Source: Sphingobium sp. 15-1
GTDB lineage: Bacteria; Pseudomonadota; Alphaproteobacteria; Sphingomonadales; Sphingomonadaceae
Assembly: GCF_013375535.1 (NCBI RefSeq)
Contig: NZ_JABXJG010000002.1
Location: 992,001 to 1,056,000 of the forward strand
Direction: 5' to 3'
DNA: 64,000 nucleotides
The notes beneath the pieces are model-generated. The model worked only from the letters and a program-made list of their open reading frames with translations, did not search any database and had not been told where the DNA came from. This document shows, piece after piece, positions 44,648-51,738 of the stretch. The first letter of the stretch is position 1; every line of letters starts with the position of its first letter. A program made the translations under genes and the position numbers.

Positions 44648-45072
44648 CGGAGGCAAAAGGCATCGTCGCCGGGAAAGCGAAGCCGCGTGGCCGCTTTCCC
44701 CACATCCGCCGCGCCGGCGATCTCTTGTTCGTGTCCGGAACGAGTTCGCGCCTGCCGGACAACAGCTTCGCGGGCGCCAAGGTCGACCCCATGGGCGTCA
44801 CCGATCTCGACATCCGCGTGCAGACCCGCGCCGTGATCGAGAATATCCGCGACATCCTGCGCAGCGAAGGAGCCGATCTGCGCGATCTGGTGGAGGTCGG
44901 CTGCTTCCTCGTGAACATGAACGATTTCGGCAGCTTCAATGAGGTCTGGTCGGAATATTTCGATGAGACCGGCCCCACCCGCACCACGGTTGCCGTCCAC
45001 CAGCTTCCCCACCCCCTCCTCCTTGTCGAAATGAAAGCGGTGGCCCATGCCCCGCGGAAAGGCCGCCAATGA
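44644..45072 (+). CDS. amnD: 2-Aminomuconate deaminase (RidA/YjgF family)
   Basis: 142 residues of the RidA family, with the family-typical LFVSGTSSR and TTVAVHQLP segments and the length of known AmnD. It would hydrolyse the imine/enamine of 2-aminomuconate to 4-oxalocrotonate and ammonia, the step that distinguishes aminophenol from catechol pathways. Start overlaps amnE; stop overlaps the next start. Confidence 0.88.
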   Translation: MTEAKGIVAGKAKPRGRFPHIRRAGDLLFVSGTSSRLPDNSFAGAKVDPMGVTDLDIRVQTRAVIENIRDILRSEGADLRDLVEVGCFLVNMNDFGSFNEVWSEYFDETGPTRTTVAVHQLPHPLLLVEMKAVAHAPRKGRQ

Positions 45073-45431
45073 CCACGCCCGCCCAACAGGAAATCATCGT
45101 CCGCACTTATTTGAAGGCGATGGAGGCGGGCGACCTGGACGCCACCCTCGCCTGCTTCGATCCGGAAGGGGTCGTCCACTCGCCGGTCTATGGCGAGGTT
45201 CCGGTCGCGCCATTCTACCGCAAGCTGTTCGACGACACGATCAGCGCCAGCGTCCGCATCCACACCATCTACGCCGCCGCCGGTGACGCGGCGGGGCGCT
45301 GGGCCGCGCATTTCGCCTATGAATGGGTGCGCAAGGACGATGTCAGGATCGACACCGACCTTGTCGACCTGTTCGAGTTCAGCGGTACATCAGGCTTGAT
45401 CAAAAGCCTGAAGATCATCTTCGATCGTTAG
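45069..45431 (+). CDS. SnoaL/NTF2-like protein
   Basis: 120 residues with the cone-shaped NTF2-like signature: QEIIVRTYLKAMEAGDLDATLACFDPEGVVHSPVYG, later WAAHFAYEWVRKDD and the closing beta strand. It is the last gene of the coupled amn operon (ATGA overlap with amnD). Such folds serve as isomerases, hydratases or binding proteins; none can be assigned. It takes the place where aldolase genes occur in classical amn operons. Confidence 0.78.
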   Translation: MTTPAQQEIIVRTYLKAMEAGDLDATLACFDPEGVVHSPVYGEVPVAPFYRKLFDDTISASVRIHTIYAAAGDAAGRWAAHFAYEWVRKDDVRIDTDLVDLFEFSGTSGLIKSLKIIFDR

Positions 45432-45497
45432 CGTTACGCATGCAACCGCCCAGATGCAGGACCATGGTCAACTTCCGTCGATGATCCAGAGATGCTA

Positions 45498-45513
45498 TGA
45501 TTTGCAGTCGAGT
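45498..45513. promoter_or_regulatory. Degenerate half-site of the LacI-type palindrome
   Basis: GATTTGCAGTCGAGTA keeps TGCA-TCGA of the consensus but not the right arm. It lies about 90 bp upstream of the next operon. Possibly a weak or decayed operator. Confidence 0.25.
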
Positions 45514-45602
45514 ATTTCCGTGTATCCAGTCACATGTCCGTTACTGCGATGCATGACTTCAACCCCCGCATTTTCCATTAATCCACGCCGCAAGGAGTTA
45601 TA

Positions 45603-46337
45603 ATGCAACCGAATAATGAGAACCACGCCGCAGCGGCGGACTCGGCGCTGCACATTCGGCACAACATCGCCTTGTATCACCGCGACCATATGCGGTTCAA
45701 TGCGACGCTGCTGCTGGAGATCGCCGCGGACATCAGCCGCGAGGCAAACCGGCTCAAGGTCTTTGGCGACTATTGGCAGCGGGAGGCGGAGCCGCTGGCG
45801 ACGGCTCCCTTCGACACCTCTCATCCGCGCAGCACCGCCGCCGGTTGCGGCGACCTCAGTCCGCTGAGTGCCGTCGCGGGTGCAGGCATCCTCTTCATGG
45901 AAGGTCTGGGCGAGCCGGAAGAAATCCGGGTGCTGAAGGAGAAGCTGAGGTACCGGGGCGAGCAGTTCGTGGACAAGGGGCAGTGGCTGGTCGACATCAT
46001 GGCGGTCATCTGGAAGCAGGATCTGGAGCTGCTCGATCCCGCCACCGTCGCCGCATGGCCATGGGTATCCGTGATCTCCAACACCTGGCGCGGCGCGAAG
46101 CAAAGGCTGACGGCGGGAAAGCTGCTTCTCACAGCGCGCGATTATCTGGAGAAGGTGGACTTCACGCCGGCCGCGATCCGCAAGAACCGCGCCGCATCGG
46201 GCAAGCTGCTCCTCTCCGCCGCATGGGCGATGGACGCGGCCGCCACGCTCTTCTGCGAGAACACCTCCAGCCTGACCTATGACGATCCCGAGATGATCAG
46301 ATACCTGACCTTCTTCGAAAACGCCGCTTCCCGCTGA
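45603..46337 (+). CDS. Unrecognised helical protein, first gene of a RidA operon
   Basis: 244 residues, soluble, rich in helices, no signal peptide or membrane segment. Notable pieces are a His/Arg-rich start (LHIRHNIALYHRDHMRFNAT) and repeated helix motifs (RLTAGKLLLTARDYLEK; ASGKLLLSAAWAMDAAATL). I recognise no family. A strong site AAGGAGTTATA precedes the ATG. It is 23 bp from the next gene and near a RidA-family gene, so the three are probably one transcript serving the island. Confidence 0.7.
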   Translation: MQPNNENHAAAADSALHIRHNIALYHRDHMRFNATLLLEIAADISREANRLKVFGDYWQREAEPLATAPFDTSHPRSTAAGCGDLSPLSAVAGAGILFMEGLGEPEEIRVLKEKLRYRGEQFVDKGQWLVDIMAVIWKQDLELLDPATVAAWPWVSVISNTWRGAKQRLTAGKLLLTARDYLEKVDFTPAAIRKNRAASGKLLLSAAWAMDAAATLFCENTSSLTYDDPEMIRYLTFFENAASR

Positions 46338-46360
46338 TCCCCGCATTTACGGAGTATTCC

Positions 46361-46804
46361 ATGTCAACGACAACCGATCTCAGGATCTATTCGAGGCAGC
46401 TTCTGCAGGCCGCGCAGCAGCTCGATGCCCTGATCGACCAGGTGGCGGCCCCTGCCCTGACCACCGACGAAATCGCCGCCGTCGCCGCCCATTCGCAAAC
46501 GCTGCTGGAAGGGCTGACCGCAACGCGCTCGGGCCTGCAGTCGGCGGGCAAGGACGGGCTGGAGGCGGCGCTCGATCCCGCCAAGGTAAGGCGCGCAATG
46601 GCCGCTTCGATCGCGGAGCTTCCCCTGGAACCGGCGCTGTACGCGCTGCAGGCGGTGGCCCCGCTTGTCGAGAAAGCGAAGGCGCAACAGTCGGACCACG
46701 GGGTTCTGTCGGTGCCGTTGTGCCTGGCCTATCGTCACTGCGTTGAAGCGCTTCGGCCGCTGGCCGCGGCAATCGATCCGCAAGATCTTGTCCAGGCTCG
46801 TTGA
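46361..46804 (+). CDS. Unrecognised small helical protein
   Basis: 147 residues, almost all Ala/Leu/Gln-rich amphipathic helix (YSRQLLQAAQQLDALIDQV...). No known motif. GGAG is 6 bp before the ATG. The end is 7 bp before the RidA-like gene. Its composition is compatible with a helical bundle partner of the preceding protein; no function is claimed. Confidence 0.65.
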   Translation: MSTTTDLRIYSRQLLQAAQQLDALIDQVAAPALTTDEIAAVAAHSQTLLEGLTATRSGLQSAGKDGLEAALDPAKVRRAMAASIAELPLEPALYALQAVAPLVEKAKAQQSDHGVLSVPLCLAYRHCVEALRPLAAAIDPQDLVQAR

Positions 46805-46811
46805 GGACATC

Positions 46812-47255
46812 ATGACCAACCAGAAATTCACCAAGACGAACGTCAATCACAACAAGGGCTGGGCCCGCGACCTGTTCAGCGACGTTTCCATCGTCGAGGC
46901 CGCAGCGGGGGCGAAGTTCCTTTTCCTCTCGGGCGTCTCCGCCGAGGACCCCGAAGCCACCGAGCTTCACGCGGTGACGATCCTGGGCGATGGCGACTTC
47001 CGCAAGCAGACGCACATTGCTTTCGGAAAGATCAAGTCCATGCTGGCCGCGCATGGCGCCACCCTTGCCGATGTCGTGCGCATGACGGCCTATGTCACCG
47101 ATCGGGCCAATATCTGGACTTATTTCGAAGTCCAGGGGGAAGAGCTCGACGGCGCCCCTCGCCCACCTCACACCTTCCTGGAAGTCTCCTCGCTGGCGGT
47201 TCCTGAAATGCTTGTGGAGATCGAAGTAACCGCGATGATCGGCACCCAAAGCTGA
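46812..47255 (+). CDS. RidA/YjgF-family protein, second copy in the island
   Basis: 147 residues with RidA features: AKFLFLSGVSAEDPE, AFGKIKSMLAAHGATLADVVRMTAYVTD and SSLAVPEMLVEIEVTAMI. It contains the conserved region of enamine/imine deaminases, but differs clearly from AmnD at 44.6 kb. It may deaminate a substituted aminomuconate or destroy reactive imines. Start ATG 46812 after GAGGA. Confidence 0.8.
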   Translation: MTNQKFTKTNVNHNKGWARDLFSDVSIVEAAAGAKFLFLSGVSAEDPEATELHAVTILGDGDFRKQTHIAFGKIKSMLAAHGATLADVVRMTAYVTDRANIWTYFEVQGEELDGAPRPPHTFLEVSSLAVPEMLVEIEVTAMIGTQS

Positions 47256-47302
47256 ACGGGTCTGGAGCGTTTCCGCATTGAGCGAACGAACCGCCGTTTC
47301 TG

Positions 47303-47346
47303 ATCGACTCCGCCCCGTCTCAAACGGGGTCGGAGTCGATTTTTTA
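47303..47346 (+). terminator. Strong intrinsic terminator after the RidA operon
   Basis: ATCGACTCCGCCCCGT...ACGGGGTCGGAGTCGAT, then TTTTT. A stem of about 16 bp followed by a T-run closes the catabolic island. Confidence 0.9.
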
Positions 47347-47611
47347 TGCACGATCATGAGGCTGCGCCGAGACGCCGCCCTGCCGCCGGGCGTCGTTCGG
47401 GCCTGAAGACGCCGCCGACATGTGCATGATCATCGACAGATGACGCCCACGGTCTTTTCAATGGCCTGAAAATCCATTATTATTCAACGCTATAGCGGAC
47501 GAATCCGCATCAACCATCTATGGACCCGCAACGGCGCCGGGGCAATCCGCCGTTCCGGGAAGGAGGTTCAACACAGGCGGCACGGGGCCGCTCAACAACA
47601 GGGGTCGTACC
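47347..47611. other. Gene-free stretch upstream of the GH16 gene
   Basis: About 265 bp without convincing coding potential. A TATTAT at about 47478-47485 could be a -10 element for the GH16 gene, but no matching -35 is clear. Confidence 0.4.
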
Positions 47612-49204
47612 ATGCGCATTTTCTCTCTACGCCCGCTTGCGGGCGTCTTGTTCGCGTGCGTGCTCATATTCTGCCTCAGCGAGTGGGGCCTGTCCCTCAC
47701 CGCCGAAACTGAAAGAAGCGCTGCGCCCCCGCGCGCGGCGAAAGACCGGCCGGGCGTCGCCGCCATCCTCACCAACGGCTTTTTCGGCAAGGCGGCGAAC
47801 CCGTCGCCGCAAATCGACTTCTCGCGACCGTCACCCAGTCCCTGGACCACGGCCCTGGACAGCAGCAATCCCGCCGCGCTGCTTCCCGCGACGGCAAATA
47901 TGGGCCGGACCGGCAGCCCCGTCTGGGGCGCAACCGGGCAAATGGCGCTGACCAGCACCATGCTCTCGCTCGCCGCCACGTCCACCGCGCAGGCGGGCGA
48001 TTTCGCCAATTTCGACTTCGCCGGCGGCACCCGCTATCCGGAACTGGCGACGGCGTCGGTCGGCCCCGCCTTCTACCGTCCCGGATCGACCGTCGCCTAT
48101 GTGCCGATCTCGCTCGACCGGCCGACGCCCAACACCGTGATCGCGCGCGTGATGACGGAGGATGGGCCGGGCCTTGTCAGGGGCGTGGCGGGCGTCAACT
48201 ATCAAAGCATCTACAAGGCGGTGATCTTCCGTCCGGGCGACCCGCTGACCAAGACCGTCTCGGTGCCGATCCTGCTGGGCGTGCCGCAGGCGGACTTCAT
48301 CGTCCGCTTCGTCGAGGCGCCCTGGGGCGGCAAGATGGGCACGGACCGCGCCTTCGTGCAATGCGATTTCCAGCAGCCGCCAACCGCGGAACAGACCGAA
48401 GGCCGCGAACCACGCAGCTTCCAGCCTTCGGGCACGCTTCAGTGGAAGATGAGCCGCGAAACCATGAAATGGTCGGACGCCGGGCATGACAAGGCCTGGT
48501 CGACCAAGCTGCCCAATGGCCGTTCGCAGCCCGGCAATCAGGAAACCGGCATCTATCTCGACGGCTGGGTCTACCGCGACTATGGCATAGAAGCGCCGCT
48601 CCGCTACACGGACGAGGGGCTGGTCATGCACACGCAGAAGCTGACGGCACCCATAACCTGGGACGGCGTGCCCTATAATTACGGTTCGGTCGTGCTGAGC
48701 GGTCACAACACCCGGCCGCTGCAGATCGGCTATGGCCAATATGAATTCACCGCGAAGATGCCGAACCGGCGCGGGTCCTGGCCCGCCTTCTGGCTGATCT
48801 CAACCGCCGGTTGGCCGCCGGAGATCGACATATACGAAGGCTTCGGCTTCGAAAGCTGGTGGGATTTCGACCGCTACACCGCCAATACGCTGCATGGCGG
48901 CGCGAACATCACCCGGACATTTCAGCAGGGCATCTTCATGAACACCGACGAAATCTACGGCATCGGCGGATTCACTTCGGGCTTCCACAGTTTCGCGGTG
49001 GACATTCAGTCCGACTACATCACCTGGTTCATTGACGGGAAGGAGACCTATCAGGCGGTCAATCCCTTCGCCGGTTTCCGCTGGTATCCAATCATGGACG
49101 TCGCGGTGAAGACCAGCGGCGACTATATGGACGGCTCCGGCGACATGATCGTCAAGGACGTCAAAGTCTATTCGAACTATAGACCGGGCATGAAAATATA
49201 TTGA
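47612..49204 (+). CDS. Glycoside hydrolase family 16 protein, stop codon altered by an insertion
   Basis: 530 residues. An N-terminal membrane/signal segment (about 8-30), a Calx-beta-like or Ig-like region (about 130-255), and a GH16 catalytic domain (about 290-525) with the ExDxxE motif Glu404-Ile-Asp406-Ile-Tyr-Glu409. GH16 enzymes cleave beta-1,3/1,4 glucans and galactans; here probably an exopolysaccharide or cell-wall glucan. The current stop (TGA at 49202) belongs to the IS630 element. Without that insertion the frame would end one codon earlier at a TAG, so the protein is essentially intact, with one added Tyr. Confidence 0.88.
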   Translation: MRIFSLRPLAGVLFACVLIFCLSEWGLSLTAETERSAAPPRAAKDRPGVAAILTNGFFGKAANPSPQIDFSRPSPSPWTTALDSSNPAALLPATANMGRTGSPVWGATGQMALTSTMLSLAATSTAQAGDFANFDFAGGTRYPELATASVGPAFYRPGSTVAYVPISLDRPTPNTVIARVMTEDGPGLVRGVAGVNYQSIYKAVIFRPGDPLTKTVSVPILLGVPQADFIVRFVEAPWGGKMGTDRAFVQCDFQQPPTAEQTEGREPRSFQPSGTLQWKMSRETMKWSDAGHDKAWSTKLPNGRSQPGNQETGIYLDGWVYRDYGIEAPLRYTDEGLVMHTQKLTAPITWDGVPYNYGSVVLSGHNTRPLQIGYGQYEFTAKMPNRRGSWPAFWLISTAGWPPEIDIYEGFGFESWWDFDRYTANTLHGGANITRTFQQGIFMNTDEIYGIGGFTSGFHSFAVDIQSDYITWFIDGKETYQAVNPFAGFRWYPIMDVAVKTSGDYMDGSGDMIVKDVKVYSNYRPGMKIY

Positions 49205-50286
49205 TTTCGAGTTGGTTGATGGGTATGATTGACCATGGAAACAGACGCCCGGAAATTGAGCGCATCAGCGCTTCACGAGCTTCGCCGGCAGGTGATCCGC
49301 CTTCACAAGTCGGGCCACAAGGTGATGCGGATTGTCGAGCTGACGGGCCTTTCGTGGCCGGCAGTTCGCAAAGCGATCGACAACTATGAAGCGGAAGGCA
49401 GCAAGGGTCTTAAGCCCAAGGAGCGTGGCCGGTCCCAAGGTGACGGACGGAGCCTGAGTCCAGAGCAGGAGTTGCACATTCGCCGGCTGATCAGCGAAAA
49501 GCGTCCCGAACAACTGAAGATGGAATTTGCGCTGTGGACCCGCGGCGCGGTGATGGAATTGATCGCGCGGGAATGTGGCATTCCCCTGAAAATCCGAGCG
49601 GTTGGGAATTATCTCAAGCGGTGGGGGTTCACACCGCAAAAGCCGATCCGTCGCGCCTATGAGCAAAACCCTCAGGCCGTGAGGGCCTGGCTGGAGACGA
49701 GTTATCCTGCGATCGAAAAGCGGGCAAAGGCCGAGGACGGCGAAATCCACTGGGGGGACGAGACCGCAGTCGTCAACACGGACGTGCGCGGTCGATCTTA
49801 TGCTCCAAAGGGAGAAACTCCAGTGGCCTACGCGCCTGGGAGCCGTGCCAAGTTGTCGATGATCTCAACGGTCACCAATCAGGGCAAGACGCGCTGGATG
49901 ATCATCGAGGACAACTTTGGCGCCGAACGGCTGATCGAGTTTCTCGAAGCCCTGATCAAGGACGCTGATCGCAAGATATTCCTGATCCTCGACAATCTTC
50001 GGGCCCACCACTCAAAACTGGTCAAAGCATGGCTCGAAACGCGCAAGGACAAAATCGAGATCTTCTATCTCCCCAGCTACTCGCCCGAATTGAACCCGGA
50101 CGAGCGGCTCAATGCCAGCCTGAAGCATGCCATCAGCACCACCGTGCCGGAGAAAACCAAGGCCAAACTCAAAGCCGCGGCCCAAAACCACATGACTGGC
50201 CTCGCAAATTCTCCAGAAAAAGTCCGCGCTTTCTTCAGAGACCCCCGTTGCAAATATGCAGCCTAACTATCAACGTGCCGGATCAA
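49201..50286 (+). mobile_element. IS630-family insertion sequence, intact, with TA target duplication
   Basis: 1086 bp. Ends are related inverted repeats (TTGATTTCGAGTTGGTTGAT left; TTGATCCGGCACGTTGATAG on the right minus strand, imperfect). A TA dinucleotide lies directly outside each end (49199-49200 and 50287-50288), as expected for IS630/Tc1 elements. The insertion lies in the TA of the GH16 stop codon and immediately beside a MITE-like element. Confidence 0.85.
49235..50266 (+). CDS. IS630-family transposase
   Basis: About 343 residues: N-terminal helix-turn-helix pair (VIRLHKSGHKVMRIVELTG), a winged segment (RAVGNYLKRWGFTPQKP), and the DDE catalytic domain with Asp in HWGDETAV, Asp in FLILDNLRAHHS and Glu/Asp in SPELNPDERLN. 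Complete and apparently functional. The ATG at 49235 is preferred; a TTG six bases upstream is in frame. Confidence 0.93.
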   Translation: METDARKLSASALHELRRQVIRLHKSGHKVMRIVELTGLSWPAVRKAIDNYEAEGSKGLKPKERGRSQGDGRSLSPEQELHIRRLISEKRPEQLKMEFALWTRGAVMELIARECGIPLKIRAVGNYLKRWGFTPQKPIRRAYEQNPQAVRAWLETSYPAIEKRAKAEDGEIHWGDETAVVNTDVRGRSYAPKGETPVAYAPGSRAKLSMISTVTNQGKTRWMIIEDNFGAERLIEFLEALIKDADRKIFLILDNLRAHHSKLVKAWLETRKDKIEIFYLPSYSPELNPDERLNASLKHAISTTVPEKTKAKLKAAAQNHMTGLANSPEKVRAFFRDPRCKYAA

Positions 50287-50288
50287 TA

Positions 50289-50430
50289 GGGTGCGTGGGC
50301 ATTCAGCCCATGGCGGGCTGCAAATCGCGGCTTTCTGCGCTTCGGGTGCTCACGACCTTCATGGTCGCTGCGCGCCGGTTCTCGAAATCCATGATTTTCG
50401 TCTCACCCTGAACTGAATGCCCACACACCC
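50289..50430. repeat. 142-bp MITE-like element with 18-bp terminal inverted repeats
   Basis: Ends GGGTGCGTGGGCATTCAG and (inverted) GGGTGTGTGGGCATTCAG differ at one position. TA lies outside both ends (50287-50288 and 50431-50432). It has no ORF. The ends do not match those of the adjacent IS630 element, so another transposase probably moved it. Confidence 0.72.
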
Positions 50431-50436
50431 TAATGC

Positions 50437-50464
50437 ACCGTGCTCCTGCCTGCGTAGGAGCACG
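50437..50464. terminator. Hairpin between converging GH16 and MBL genes
   Basis: CCGTGCTCCTGCCTGCGTAGGAGCACGG, 11-12-bp stem, related to the arms of the repeat at 6836-6903. On the minus strand the sequence before it is not U-rich. It is probably the original terminator of the GH16 gene, now separated from it by the two insertions. Confidence 0.6.
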
Positions 50465-50485
50465 GCATCATTAAAAAGGCGAACC

Positions 50486-51730
50486 CTAAAAACCAATCGG
50501 GTCGAGAAGGTCGATCGCGACGGAACCCTGGGCGGGCGTCCGCACCTTGAACTTATATCCTTCCTGCCCCGCCTTGGCGAACAGGGTCGCGAGCCCATGC
50601 TTGTCCGCATCCCATGCGGGCGGCGCGGGCTTGTGCTTCGCCAGCTTCTCCGCCCTGGTCGCCGCCCGCTCCTTTTCCCGCAGCGCGTCGATGGCATCGA
50701 CTTCGCCGGTCAGGTGGATGGTGTAGCGGTCCGTCTTCGGCCGGGCGTGGATCAGCATCTCGAACGTCTCGCGATCGGGGTTTTCATATTTGCCGCTGGC
50801 CGAAGCGACATAATGATCCGCCGTCACCGCCTTGAAGAAACCGCTCGCCGTGTTCCGGTCGCTGCCATGATGCTGCATCTTCAGGATGTCGACATGCAGC
50901 TTGCCGTTGTCGAGCAGCCCCGCATTGTCCAGACCATCAAGCATATAGTCGCCCCGCGCATCGCCGGTCAGCAGCATCGTCTTGCCCTTGTAGCCAGCCA
51001 GAATGACAATGCTGGACAGGTTCGGCACGGACTCGTCGACATAGGCAGCGAACGACGCGGCTGGCCCCTTCGGCAATTCCGCCGCGAACTTCTGCCGCAG
51101 TGCGTCGATCTGCGCGGGCAGCGGCCCCACGATATGCAGGCTCAGCCCGCTGCCGAAATCCACCGGATCGGCCGGATCGCTGCCCGGCTGGACCAGCCCG
51201 GCAAATCCCTGATTGGTCGGAATGCCCAGCAGTTCCGCATCGCTCCGCAGCTGCGCGCCCTGCCCCACGCTGGCGAAGATCTTCAACGCCGCGTGCCGAT
51301 CCTCGTCATCGCCGTCCATTTCCGCGATTTCCGGGAAAGTCTGCGCGCCAAAGGAGGACAGGATGGAGGCGCGCACATCCTTGGGACTGCCCCCCGCGAT
51401 CCGCTCGAAACTATTGTGCCAAAGCTGCCGGACGGGCCAGGCCCAGGGGCGATGATCGGTCTTGGCGTCGCGCCATTCCTCGGTGAAGTCGATGACCCCG
51501 CGAATATGATCGTCATCGATATGGCTGACGATCAGCAGGTCGATCGCAAAGGCGCCGCCCGGCCGGTTCTGCTGGAGCTGCTTGAGCCGAGGCTTCAGCG
51601 ACTGGCCATAGACCTGCGAAGGCCCGCCGTCGATCAGGATCGTCCCCGGCGACCCCGCAGGGCCGAAATGCAGCAGCAGGCAATCGCCATGCCGTGCGGC
51701 CAGCGGTTCCAGCGTGAAATGCTCCATCAT
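50486..51730 (-). CDS. Metallo-beta-lactamase-fold hydrolase, ComEC/Rec2-like
   Basis: About 414 residues. MBL metal motifs are visible: SHIDDDHIRG (HxxxDH), TGDARGDYM and HHGSDRNT, the last two typical of the ComEC-type MBL branch that includes nucleases and phosphodiesterases. No membrane segments, so it is a soluble enzyme and not a DNA channel. It begins 9 bp before the end of the upstream subtilase gene, so the two genes overlap and are probably co-translated. AGGAGAG directly precedes three ATGs; I chose the middle one. Confidence 0.8.
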   Translation of the reverse strand: MMEHFTLEPLAARHGDCLLLHFGPAGSPGTILIDGGPSQVYGQSLKPRLKQLQQNRPGGAFAIDLLIVSHIDDDHIRGVIDFTEEWRDAKTDHRPWAWPVRQLWHNSFERIAGGSPKDVRASILSSFGAQTFPEIAEMDGDDEDRHAALKIFASVGQGAQLRSDAELLGIPTNQGFAGLVQPGSDPADPVDFGSGLSLHIVGPLPAQIDALRQKFAAELPKGPAASFAAYVDESVPNLSSIVILAGYKGKTMLLTGDARGDYMLDGLDNAGLLDNGKLHVDILKMQHHGSDRNTASGFFKAVTADHYVASASGKYENPDRETFEMLIHARPKTDRYTIHLTGEVDAIDALREKERAATRAEKLAKHKPAPPAWDADKHGLATLFAKAGQEGYKFKVRTPAQGSVAIDLLDPIGF

Positions 51731-51738
51731 CATCTCTC

